DNA of 47,699 bases from a virus. The stretch lies in the IMG/VR virus record IMGVR_UViG_3300017971_000380, positions 1 to 47,699 of that record, one strand, 5' to 3'. The notes under the pieces are model-generated. The model worked only from the letters and a program-made list of their open reading frames with translations, ran no database searches and was not told the origin of the DNA. A program made the translations under genes and the position numbers. Positions 37,071-44,089 of this stretch are shown one piece after another; within the stretch, counting starts at the first letter, position 1, and every line of letters starts with the position of its first letter.

Positions 37071-37258
37071 TACCATTCACACTACAAGGCTACGAAGACA
37101 AGCAACGCTTCAACATTGAAACGATCGTCTGCGCGTGTGGGTACACTGGCAAACCCAGGTCTCCTGTATCAGCGCGACGCGCTGTTGCCGGGGAGAGGGC
37201 CCTCGCCTCATGCCCCGAATGTACACGGCAGTATCAGGTGCGTGTAGATGGCAAATAG
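37067..37258 (+). CDS. Small zinc-ribbon protein (63 aa)
   Basis: MIPFTLQGYEDKQRFNIETI with C-x-C (VCACGYTG) and C-x2-C (CPEC) about 25 residues apart. ATGA overlap with the MazG-like gene. Unknown function. Confidence 0.7.
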   Translation: MIPFTLQGYEDKQRFNIETIVCACGYTGKPRSPVSARRAVAGERALASCPECTRQYQVRVDGK

Positions 37259-37592
37259 TACCACAGTACGCCGCCAAGTCGCCATTCCAGAAGTTCGGCA
37301 GGAAGAACTCAAGATCAAGAACATGGTTGTGACCGTGGCCGGGGAGAACACCGTGATCATCAACGTAGGTAGACCGAACACGGTAATCCGAGCCATGGCC
37401 AACACGATCGGCCACCTGATACACCGCCTACTGGCACGGGGGGAACCTCGAGAGGAAATACTCAGCCTAATGCGTGGGGTAGGAGATCACGGCAGGAAGC
37501 CCGATGGCACAGCTCCAGGGCATTCTATTGCAGGGATTGTGGACGCTATGGCTATCGGCCTGCAAGAAGGCTGGGACAGTTTGGAGGAATAG
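37248..37592 (+). CDS. Protein resembling the TSCPD/NrdJ C-terminal domain (114 aa)
   Basis: The segment NTIGHLIHRLLARGEPREEI, then LMRGVG and IVDAMAIGL follows the G-x-L-I-x-x-x-L-R-x-G-x-x-x-E-E-I ... D-A-I-A pattern of the TSCPD domain attached to B12-dependent ribonucleotide reductases. The defining cysteine motif is absent. It may be a regulatory or DNA-related relative. Confidence 0.55.
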   Translation: MANSTTVRRQVAIPEVRQEELKIKNMVVTVAGENTVIINVGRPNTVIRAMANTIGHLIHRLLARGEPREEILSLMRGVGDHGRKPDGTAPGHSIAGIVDAMAIGLQEGWDSLEE

Positions 37593-38726
37593 ATGGACTA
37601 TGGATTAAGACGAAAGGGCTGGTTTCCGGCGGCTCGACGGTTCTACGAGGAGATCGGAGAGGTATCCAACTTCCCCATCGCCTACGTGTACGCAATGTTC
37701 CTTGCGATTTCCGGCCACCTGATAGGTAGAAACTGCTGGTTTTGGTATGGGCGAGACCTGTACCCGAATCACTACATCTGCTTGGTTGGCCCTAGCGGAA
37801 CCAGTCGCAAGAGCACGGCGATGTCGCTGGGAGACCGCGCTGTGAAAAGCGCCCTCGGAGACGAGTGGCTCCCCCCGCTGCGCCAGATCACAACATCTCC
37901 GGGCCTGCTGCTGCACATGCAGAATACAGGCGGTCACACGATGGTGGTGCTGGACGAGATTGCCTCAGTGCTGACCAAGTCCAAGCGGCAAGACTTTGCT
38001 GCCGACTTGATAGCCCGACTGGTAGAGCTGTACGACTGTCCTAACTTCGCAGGGACCCATACACGCAAGGACCCTATCGAAGTGGACGAGCCGTTCCTCA
38101 CATTCGTGTCGGGCAGTACAACCGACTGGCTCAGGCGCTCGCTCACAACAAGCGACCTGATGGCCGGGTTCGGCAACCGAATGTCATTCGTGCTGGGCAC
38201 ACCGCGCAAAGCTCACTCGCTGCCTCGGCGCATGCCGACCACTATCAAGGTAGGCTGGGACCGTCTGCTCAAGTTCAAAGGCGAGATACGCATGAGCGAT
38301 GCTGCGTTCGATGTGTGGGACGACTTCTATACGAAGTTCGAGAAGTTCCTGAACAACCCACACAACACTCCGTTCGTGCGCGTCATGTCCGAGCGCATAC
38401 CTGAGAAGATACTCAAGGCCGCCATAGTTGCGAGTGTGTGGGCTCAGACACGATTGATCGACGACATTATCATGGAAGGTTCCGTAGATTGGGGGAGATA
38501 CTTGCATAATTGCGTGAAGGAAGTCGCGCCATCCTTTGAGGAGACCGAGCGCCAGCTCATGGCGTTCCTCCACTCCAAAGGCGGTGAGGCTACAAAGCAG
38601 GATATAGACACAGAGTTTGGGCATCGCATTGCGTCTCGCAAGCTACGTGATGCGATCGACCAGCTACAGTGGCTGGGCCTAATTCACAAGCCGGATGGAA
38701 ACATCATATCGGTAAAAGAGGATTGA
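37593..38726 (+). CDS. DUF3987-type replicative ATPase/helicase (377 aa)
   Basis: Walker A is GPSGTSRKST (66-75), in the form G-x-S-G-x-x-R-K-S-T typical of DUF3987 proteins; Walker B is MVVLDEIAS (117-125). A C-terminal winged-helix-like region (KQDIDTEFGHRIASRKLRDA) may bind DNA. It is a likely replication helicase or loader. No primase domain is fused and none is recognised elsewhere in the window. Confidence 0.8.
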   Translation: MDYGLRRKGWFPAARRFYEEIGEVSNFPIAYVYAMFLAISGHLIGRNCWFWYGRDLYPNHYICLVGPSGTSRKSTAMSLGDRAVKSALGDEWLPPLRQITTSPGLLLHMQNTGGHTMVVLDEIASVLTKSKRQDFAADLIARLVELYDCPNFAGTHTRKDPIEVDEPFLTFVSGSTTDWLRRSLTTSDLMAGFGNRMSFVLGTPRKAHSLPRRMPTTIKVGWDRLLKFKGEIRMSDAAFDVWDDFYTKFEKFLNNPHNTPFVRVMSERIPEKILKAAIVASVWAQTRLIDDIIMEGSVDWGRYLHNCVKEVAPSFEETERQLMAFLHSKGGEATKQDIDTEFGHRIASRKLRDAIDQLQWLGLIHKPDGNIISVKED

Positions 38727-38751
38727 CAATGCGGACGGTTTCAGCTATAAT
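38723..38751 (+). promoter_or_regulatory. Perfect consensus promoter TTGACA-17-TATAAT
   Basis: Both hexamers match consensus exactly with 17-bp spacing. It overlaps the end of the DUF3987 gene and drives the minigene, the secreted-type protein and probably the SSB-like gene. Confidence 0.92.
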
Positions 38752-38774
38752 AAAAGATAAGAAAGGGGGAATCC

Positions 38775-38786
38775 ATGCGAAGGTAA
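38775..38786 (+). CDS. Three-codon minigene ATG CGA AGG TAA
   Basis: GAAAGGGGG ends 5 nt before this ATG, making it the best ribosome-loading site of the transcript, yet the frame stops after Met-Arg-Arg. The next in-frame gene starts 8 nt after the stop. Minigenes of this kind, such as the lambda bar minigenes, can stall ribosomes or deplete tRNA; here the role is not known. Confidence 0.4.
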   Translation: MRR

Positions 38787-38794
38787 AGCGTCGT

Positions 38795-39166
38795 ATGCTT
38801 CCGATTCTGTTCACCGGGCTGCTGGCCCTTGTCGCTGGTGCTGCGCTAGCGTATGTGGCTCTCAACATTCCAGTGGACATAGAGACGAAGGAAGCGCTTT
38901 TCTGTGACAGTGGGTGTACGATGGCATTCAGCCTCTACCCATTACAGGAAGAAACCCTCACCGCAGTGATTAGGAACGACGGCCCCGTTGCACTGGACGC
39001 GGACATACTGCTCACCTGTTCACCCGATACGAACGACCTGAGTGTCACTATCACGAACAAGTTGACAGTCCCACCAACTTCCACCGCACCGCTACCAGTG
39101 ACGGTCCAGATGAAAAAGAATGGAGCGCCGCAGACCTATAGCTGCAATCTCACAGTCGATCGTTAG
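38795..39166 (+). CDS. Membrane-anchored extracytoplasmic Ig-like protein (123 aa)
   Basis: MLPILFTGLLALVAGAALAY is a signal or anchor helix preceded by basic codons. The remainder is beta-rich with four cysteines (LFCDSGC, LTCSPD, YSCNL), fitting a small Ig-like outer domain. It has its own consensus promoter, as phage morons for superinfection exclusion often do. The start at 38795 is inferred because the earlier ATG is out of frame. Confidence 0.65.
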   Translation: MLPILFTGLLALVAGAALAYVALNIPVDIETKEALFCDSGCTMAFSLYPLQEETLTAVIRNDGPVALDADILLTCSPDTNDLSVTITNKLTVPPTSTAPLPVTVQMKKNGAPQTYSCNLTVDR

Positions 39167-39196
39167 GCAAGAAAATCTATACGGAGGTTCAATCTA

Positions 39197-39961
39197 ATGC
39201 CATTAGTAGGACGATCAGATCAAGCAACCAAGGGTGGTTCAAGGTACAATATCACCAAGTTCTCCGCTGTGTTCGCCGGAGTCGAGGGCGACATCAAAGG
39301 CCGCTACGGAGTCCAGTTCCGCAACGACTACATCGACGTGGAGCCCCTGGAGTTCGTCGAGGCGCAGGTCCTTGATAATGGGAAACTGCCTGAGTACATC
39401 AAGCAGAACAGTGGGGACAACTCCATTCAGATTCTCCAGTTGAGGAACTGGGAAGAGTTTGCCAAGAAGAACGGCTGGAAAGACGACGGTGTCGCCTCGG
39501 TGCGTGACTGGCTCGAGGAAAGCCAGCGCCGGATAGTCTTCCAACTCGTCGAGCACCAATTCCTCGATGACAACGGCAAGCCCAGCGTGGACGAGGACGG
39601 CAACGAGCTGTCCCCCGGCAAGTTCTACGGCATTGCCAGCTTCGAGAAGGGCGCCGACACTGATACCTCAGACGACGAGCCAGAGGACGAATCCGAGGAC
39701 GAGGTCCCTGAGATACCCGACCTGTTGTCAGCCAAGATCGTGAAGGTTGTCGCAGATGGTGCCTCAACGCGGGAACTCATTCGCCGCAACGCTCTCGACA
39801 GGCCCAAGGGCAAAGAGTTCGAGAAAGCGTACCCCGGCGGCCTCAAGGCCATGCTGGACAAACTCGTTGAGGACGGTCTCCTGACCGTGGCGAAGGGCAA
39901 GTTTGGGCTGCCCACTGCAGACGACGAGCCTGAGTCCTCGGCAAACGCAGACGACTTTTAG
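39197..39961 (+). CDS. SSB-like protein with acidic tail (254 aa)
   Basis: The N-terminal about 130 residues are beta-rich (YNITKFSAVFAGVEGDIKGR, GVQFRNDYIDVEPLEF). An acidic linker (DTDTSDDEPEDESEDE) follows, then a winged-helix-like segment (RELIRRNALDRPKGKEFEKA), ending in an acidic tail NADDF resembling the SSB tail that binds partner proteins. Position beside replication genes supports ssDNA binding; the fold is not proven. GGAGG precedes the ATG. Confidence 0.55.
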   Translation: MPLVGRSDQATKGGSRYNITKFSAVFAGVEGDIKGRYGVQFRNDYIDVEPLEFVEAQVLDNGKLPEYIKQNSGDNSIQILQLRNWEEFAKKNGWKDDGVASVRDWLEESQRRIVFQLVEHQFLDDNGKPSVDEDGNELSPGKFYGIASFEKGADTDTSDDEPEDESEDEVPEIPDLLSAKIVKVVADGASTRELIRRNALDRPKGKEFEKAYPGGLKAMLDKLVEDGLLTVAKGKFGLPTADDEPESSANADDF

Positions 39962-39993
39962 GTAGCAGGGGACAATTGATTCCCTATCTACGC

Positions 39994-40068
39994 GGGGAGT
40001 TCGGGTGGGTAGCGAGCGGTGATGGAGATTACGGTCTCCACACGGACGAGGCTTTTGCCGGACTCCCC
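39994..40068 (+). ncRNA. Structured RNA candidate in 268-bp gap
   Basis: GGGGAGT (39994-40000) pairs perfectly with ACTCCCC (40062-40068). Inside are hairpins TGGAGA-TTACGG-TCTCCA (40023-40040) and GGC-TTTT-GCC. The outer stem mimics a tRNA acceptor but no D arm or T loop is present and the anticodon-like loop has the wrong size, so it is not a normal tRNA. It may be a leader element of the following gene. Confidence 0.45.
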
Positions 40069-40229
40069 ATTGGGGCAGAGCAGGAAGACCTGTAGGTGTC
40101 TCGCCATAACTATCGGAGAGGTTGCTCCGGCGCACGTCGGACAGCAAAAAGAGAGCGAAATCTACGTTCACGAGCCACGGGTACGAGGGGTGCAACTCCC
40201 CTCCTGCTCCACCAAGACTGGAGGACACC

Positions 40230-40691
40230 GTGAAGAAATTCTATGCAGGTGGCGCCTGGGCAGACAGGGCTCGCGTCAACGCAATCATCAAGGAACTCAG
40301 CGCGGAAGGGTACGAATGCGTGCTCGACTGGACTGAGGACTCCCCGGACAGCGACAAGATCGTCGCTACCAACTTCAAGCGAATGGCCAACCGGGACATC
40401 GAGGCTATCGTTACAGCCGCACAGTTCGGCGTCTTCATACATGACGACAGCACACGCATTTATCGAGGCTCCTACTGCGAGCTAGGTGCTTGCCTTGCCA
40501 GAGGCATCCATTGCTTTGTGCTGATCGACCGAGACGGAGCCAACATGCGGAACGTGTTCCACCACCACGACCTCTGCCACGTTCTACACGCCGACCCCAA
40601 CGTGTCGTTTGTGCACTTCATCCTGGCGCGCATCTCCCTAATCGAAGTCGAGGAATCGTGGCGCACAATCCCGGTGCCTGAACCGCAATGA
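40230..40691 (+). CDS. Nucleoside deoxyribosyltransferase-like protein (153 aa)
   Basis: The start KKFYAGGAWADRARVNAIIK (VYLAG-like strand) and the motif RGSYCELGACLARG (G-x-x-x-E-x-G-x-A-x-A-x-G) match the nucleoside 2-deoxyribosyltransferase-like fold. GTG at 40230 has GGAGG 5 nt upstream; the longer TTG frame from 40122 lacks a site. It may act in nucleotide salvage or base exchange. Confidence 0.72.
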   Translation: MKKFYAGGAWADRARVNAIIKELSAEGYECVLDWTEDSPDSDKIVATNFKRMANRDIEAIVTAAQFGVFIHDDSTRIYRGSYCELGACLARGIHCFVLIDRDGANMRNVFHHHDLCHVLHADPNVSFVHFILARISLIEVEESWRTIPVPEPQ

Positions 40692-41419
40692 AGTGCTACG
40701 AGAACCCACGAGTTGCCGATTGGGCCGTCAAACAGATCATTGAGAAGATGGCCAAAGGCGGGAACAGAACAGGGAAGCCACACGCAAGCGAAATCTATCA
40801 GTGCTTCCGGCGCACGTACCGTCACCGCAGTGGTGACCAGCGCACATATGGGCGCAAGGCAGTGCTGAGATTCGCAGCAGGTTTCGCAATGCAGGAGTGG
40901 TTCCTCGGGCCAGAAGCAGACGGCCAAGAGGCGTTCGGTGTGATCTTCTCCCCTGACCGAGTAGAGGGCAACCATGTCCTCGAGTTCAAGACTACTCGCT
41001 ACTCATATCAGAAGAAGCGTCTCACCGACAGGGACAATGAGCCTCCCCCCGCTAGTCACCTGGGGGTAAACGTCGTCGATGTTGATTGGGAACCCGGCAA
41101 GTTCTCGCCTACGCGACTTGATTCGTGGGTTCTCAGGACAGGACTGTACTGTGCAGCCATAGGCACCAACCTGGCGCATGTGCTTGTGTTCTTCCTCTAT
41201 GCCGATGATGTGAGGGCGTGGACCTTCGAGTACAGTAACGAAGATCTCGAGTGGCTCATGTACGATGCAACTAGGCGGGGGGAAGTTCTACAGGAGCACC
41301 TAGATTATGGAGTGCAGCCCGGTGTGGCAACAAGGCTAGGTGATTGGGAGTGCGGCTTCTGTCCGTACCTACAGGATTGCCTGCCTGAACTCAAGAAGGA
41401 TGGTTACAAGGAGGACTGA
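40688..41419 (+). CDS. Cas4/RecB-like PD-(D/E)XK nuclease (243 aa)
   Basis: Catalytic D90 (IFSPDRVEG) and E99-F-K101 (VLEFKTTR) form the nuclease core. C39 together with C-x2-C-x5-C near the C-terminus (ECGFCPYLQDC) gives a probable iron-sulfur cluster as in Cas4-type exonucleases. Expected in DNA end processing and recombination. ATG overlaps the previous stop; one CGGGGGGA copy in each orientation lies inside. Confidence 0.83.
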   Translation: MKCYENPRVADWAVKQIIEKMAKGGNRTGKPHASEIYQCFRRTYRHRSGDQRTYGRKAVLRFAAGFAMQEWFLGPEADGQEAFGVIFSPDRVEGNHVLEFKTTRYSYQKKRLTDRDNEPPPASHLGVNVVDVDWEPGKFSPTRLDSWVLRTGLYCAAIGTNLAHVLVFFLYADDVRAWTFEYSNEDLEWLMYDATRRGEVLQEHLDYGVQPGVATRLGDWECGFCPYLQDCLPELKKDGYKED

Positions 41420-41661
41420 TGGAAGTTCTGATTAAGTGTCCAAGCTGTAACGAGTACATTATAGGCGCTGTTTGTGTGAAGTGCGGTAAGCTGTGTGGTA
41501 GGCATATAGGCGCTACGTTCGTGCACTCGGGCGGCGCCCACGTGAAGTTGTTCCTCTGTACTGAGTGTAATGCCCAGGTGCAAATTGAGCAGTACAGGGA
41601 GCGAGAGACTTGGCCAAAGGAAGTTAAAGATAAGGAGATCACATATGCCAACACCTACTAA
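41419..41661 (+). CDS. Small zinc-ribbon protein (80 aa)
   Basis: MEVLIKCPSCNEYIIGAVCV: C-x2-C, C-x2-C (CVKC) and C-x2-C (CTEC) suggest one or two zinc sites. TGATG overlap with the nuclease gene. Unknown function; perhaps a partner of the flanking recombination genes. Confidence 0.7.
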   Translation: MEVLIKCPSCNEYIIGAVCVKCGKLCGRHIGATFVHSGGAHVKLFLCTECNAQVQIEQYRERETWPKEVKDKEITYANTY

Positions 41662-42553
41662 AACAGAGGAAAGCCCGTTCACTAGCTTGGACGAGGCACT
41701 CAACAGAGAAGTGATACTGATGGGTGGGGGACCCGGCGATGGCAAAACCTACAGCGTCGCCAAGATCATCGAGGAGTGTGAGGAGACCGGGCATCAGGTC
41801 GTAGTGATCGACCGAGACCGGGGGCTGGCCAAAGTCGTATATGACGTTATGGGCCGAACTCCCGACTGCCTACACTACGCGATCTGTGACAAGTGGGAGA
41901 AGGTGAACCAGGCCGTTGACTTTGCGTTCAAGAACCTGGGCCCCGGCGACTGGCTGGTGTTCGAGATGATCGGTGCGATGTGGGACTTCGCTCAAACAGA
42001 GTACAGCCGCAAGGTGTACGGAGATCTCACCGAGCACATGCTGAACCTTCGTGCGGAAGCACAGCAGGTCATACGCAATGCGGGGCTGGACCCGAAGTCC
42101 AAAGACGCCCGGAAGAAAGTGGCTGAGAAGGTCGGATTCGGTGGGCTTGATGGCCGCCAAGACTGGTCGTTTATTAAGCGCATGCATAATGACGACGTGT
42201 TTATTAAAGCCATCGTAGAGGGTGACTTTAATATCCTCTCCACCACGAGCATGACTCCCGTGGCCAAAGATGAGGCCGAGAAGTACCCGCTGTGGGTGAC
42301 GCTTGGTCGCAGGCCTACCGGGGAAAAGGAACAGCCTCACCGCCATGACACCCTTGTGGTGGTCGAGAAGAAAGGCAACAAGTACGTCTGGCGCACCGAC
42401 TTGGGCGCGCGTGAGGGTAAAGATCGCGGAGGCCGTAAGCTGGTACGCGACGTGGACTTCACGGACATAGGTTTCTGGCGGTCCTATCGGGACTACCATA
42501 ATCTTGAGAGTGTACCCTCAAAACAGGAGGACTCGGATGATGACGAGTATTAA
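41645..42553 (+). CDS. RecA-like P-loop ATPase, Sak4/AAA_24-type (302 aa)
   Basis: Walker A is GGGPGDGKT (27-35), then VVVIDRDRG at the next strand, and a Walker B-like strand WLVFEMIG (103-110). This layout is that of phage Sak4-like and AAA_24 recombinases, which pair single strands with an SSB. Acidic C-terminus (EDSDDDEY). Start at 41645 follows AAGGAG by 7 nt. Confidence 0.78.
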   Translation: MPTPTKTEESPFTSLDEALNREVILMGGGPGDGKTYSVAKIIEECEETGHQVVVIDRDRGLAKVVYDVMGRTPDCLHYAICDKWEKVNQAVDFAFKNLGPGDWLVFEMIGAMWDFAQTEYSRKVYGDLTEHMLNLRAEAQQVIRNAGLDPKSKDARKKVAEKVGFGGLDGRQDWSFIKRMHNDDVFIKAIVEGDFNILSTTSMTPVAKDEAEKYPLWVTLGRRPTGEKEQPHRHDTLVVVEKKGNKYVWRTDLGAREGKDRGGRKLVRDVDFTDIGFWRSYRDYHNLESVPSKQEDSDDDEY

Positions 42554-42920
42554 ACGCAAGGTTCGCATTTGGTGGCTCCGCTGGTGCAACTGGTTTCGTG
42601 AGGGATGGGACCCACAGCCGAAGACTGTGCTCCAGATTCACTACGAGGCCCTGCGCCGGATAGCCGAGCTGCGTGAGGAATGCCGAACACTGCAGCCGGA
42701 GGAAAACAGACTATGGTTCAATCTAAAACTGCGCGAGATCAGTCGAATCCTATCAAGGTCGATGTCAGAGAGCGCCTTGAAGTCGAGGATTGGCTCAAGC
42801 GAGAGGGTTACCCGACGAGCGTTGAGACGCTTCAGGTCGGGGATTATGCCTGGTATTCTCCAGACCGCTCTGAAGTCATCCTCGTCACACGCAAAGCGGC
42901 AGACTTCTTCGAGAGCCTGA
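42537..42920 (+). CDS. Basic tryptophan-rich protein (127 aa)
   Basis: MMTSIKRKVRIWWLRWCNWF with AGGAGG 6 nt upstream. Residues 1-75 look genuine (helical, basic). The last about 50 residues are Ser/Arg-rich and lie over the start of the ERCC4 gene in another frame, and may be a by-product of an open frame. Unknown function. Confidence 0.55.
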   Translation: MMTSIKRKVRIWWLRWCNWFREGWDPQPKTVLQIHYEALRRIAELREECRTLQPEENRLWFNLKLREISRILSRSMSESALKSRIGSSERVTRRALRRFRSGIMPGILQTALKSSSSHAKRQTSSRA

Positions 42921-43486
42921 CAAGCGGTCACCTACAAGACGAGATCAAACGATGCATCCAATTCATAACCGCATACGGTCTTGGCAGACTATTCTTCTTG
43001 CAGGAAGGTTTGTGGGCCGGAGCCGACTTCAAGACTGGTGGGCTGGGCTACTTCGAGCGTGCGGGAAACGAGTGGTTCCGGCGCAAGAGGGACTTCCGAG
43101 GTACGATCAAGAGTCACTTTGGTGTCCAGGCAAGCTGCTCATCTGTGGGAGTTCATGTTCTACAGACTGGCTCCCCCGTAGAGTCTGGCATGATGATTGG
43201 CCTGCTCTACGATCGCACAATGGATGGCTGGCCAACGAAGTTGACTCAAGGTCTGCCGAAGCCGTTGTTGAGATGGTCTACCGACGACGAACAGAACGAG
43301 AAGATCACCCGGCTTATGGCCTTGTGGCCCCGAGTGCCTGAGCGTGTCCTGCTCCGCATCCTCCACGATAACGGGGGGAGCCTACGGAAGACGCTGATGA
43401 AGATGATGCAGGACCCCGACAGCTTTGCGGAGTACAAGGGTATAGGCGCGAAACTTATCAAGAATTTGAAAGAGGTGCTACAATGA
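42713..43486 (+). CDS. ERCC4-type nuclease with altered active site (257 aa)
   Basis: DVRE (17-20), LQVGDYAW (40-47) and VTRKAADFFESL (58-69) fit the XPF/ERCC4 nuclease pattern, G-D-x(n)-E-R-K-x3-D, except that the catalytic Glu is Thr59. The C-terminus (EYKGIGAKLIKNLKEV) resembles a helix-hairpin-helix DNA-binding motif. It may be inactive or use another residue; a structure-selective DNA binder is possible. GGAGG lies 10 nt upstream of 42713. Confidence 0.78.
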   Translation: MVQSKTARDQSNPIKVDVRERLEVEDWLKREGYPTSVETLQVGDYAWYSPDRSEVILVTRKAADFFESLTSGHLQDEIKRCIQFITAYGLGRLFFLQEGLWAGADFKTGGLGYFERAGNEWFRRKRDFRGTIKSHFGVQASCSSVGVHVLQTGSPVESGMMIGLLYDRTMDGWPTKLTQGLPKPLLRWSTDDEQNEKITRLMALWPRVPERVLLRILHDNGGSLRKTLMKMMQDPDSFAEYKGIGAKLIKNLKEVLQ

Positions 43487-43884
43487 AACCCGCAACGCTA
43501 TCGGACAATCAACAGGATTCGGTCGAGGAAGTGCTGCGTAAGAACTTCCCCCACGGCCACAGTGAATTCATACCCCTGATGATGCGCTTGCTCGACCTGC
43601 ACAGTCGCAAGAACAAAGACTACGCAGGCGGCGGCAATCCTCTCGGGAACTTCCATAGAGTGGCCAACCTGCTGTCTCAGTATCCCAACCTCGACCCGAG
43701 TGACCCGCGTGTGGTTGCCCTCACCTACGCCTTCAAGCAGATCGACGCGGTGATGTGGCTGCTGTGTACGAACCGGGATGGAGAGGTAGAGGGAATATCC
43801 GACCGTCTACAGGACATAGCTGTGTACTGCATGCTGGCTATGATTCTGGACGGGGAGAGGAAAAGCGATGAACTTGGGGCGTGA
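43483..43884 (+). CDS. DUF1599-like nucleotide-modification-associated protein (133 aa)
   Basis: LHSRKNKDYAGGGNPLGNFH, then a helix pair ending LQDIAVYCMLAMIL, follows the K-N-x-D-Y-x ... D-x-A-x-Y pattern of the nucleotide modification associated domain (DUF1599). Its enzymatic role is unknown. ATGA overlap with the ERCC4-like gene. Confidence 0.72.
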   Translation: MKPATLSDNQQDSVEEVLRKNFPHGHSEFIPLMMRLLDLHSRKNKDYAGGGNPLGNFHRVANLLSQYPNLDPSDPRVVALTYAFKQIDAVMWLLCTNRDGEVEGISDRLQDIAVYCMLAMILDGERKSDELGA

Positions 43885-44089
43885 GTTCCCACACGATCAG
43901 AGGTACATAGGTAAGCCCTGCATCCATTGCGGGTCCAAGAACACCTACGCGGAGATATACCCGCACTCGATCGAGGGGAGCTGCCTGTCCTGCCACAAGC
44001 CAAACCCGGTGCCGGACAGTATCGTGTTGAAGTGGGGAGTCGGAAAGGAAGTAAAGCAATGCCAGCCTACACAGAAGAACAGATTGTAG
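43868..44089 (+). CDS. Small zinc-ribbon protein (73 aa)
   Basis: MNLGREFPHDQRYIGKPCIH with C-x2-C (CIHC) and C-x2-C (CLSC) 21 residues apart. GAGAGG upstream; overlaps the previous gene by 17 and the polymerase start by 31 bases. Unknown; may partner the polymerase. Confidence 0.65.
   Translation: MNLGREFPHDQRYIGKPCIHCGSKNTYAEIYPHSIEGSCLSCHKPNPVPDSIVLKWGVGKEVKQCQPTQKNRL

Noticed and set aside
39994-40068. tRNA gene
   Set aside because: The outer 7-bp stem and size fit, but there is no D-stem pairing, the anticodon-like loop is 6 or 8 nt, and no T-loop sequence is present.
40019-40336. 105-aa frame starting GTG before the deoxyribosyltransferase-like gene
   Set aside because: Ser/Arg-rich low-order sequence, no ribosome binding site, and most of it lies opposite a recognised gene in another frame.
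40688-41419. Cas4 as evidence of a CRISPR-Cas system
   Set aside because: The nuclease stands among phage recombination genes with no cas1, cas2 or repeats; phages often carry such nucleases alone.
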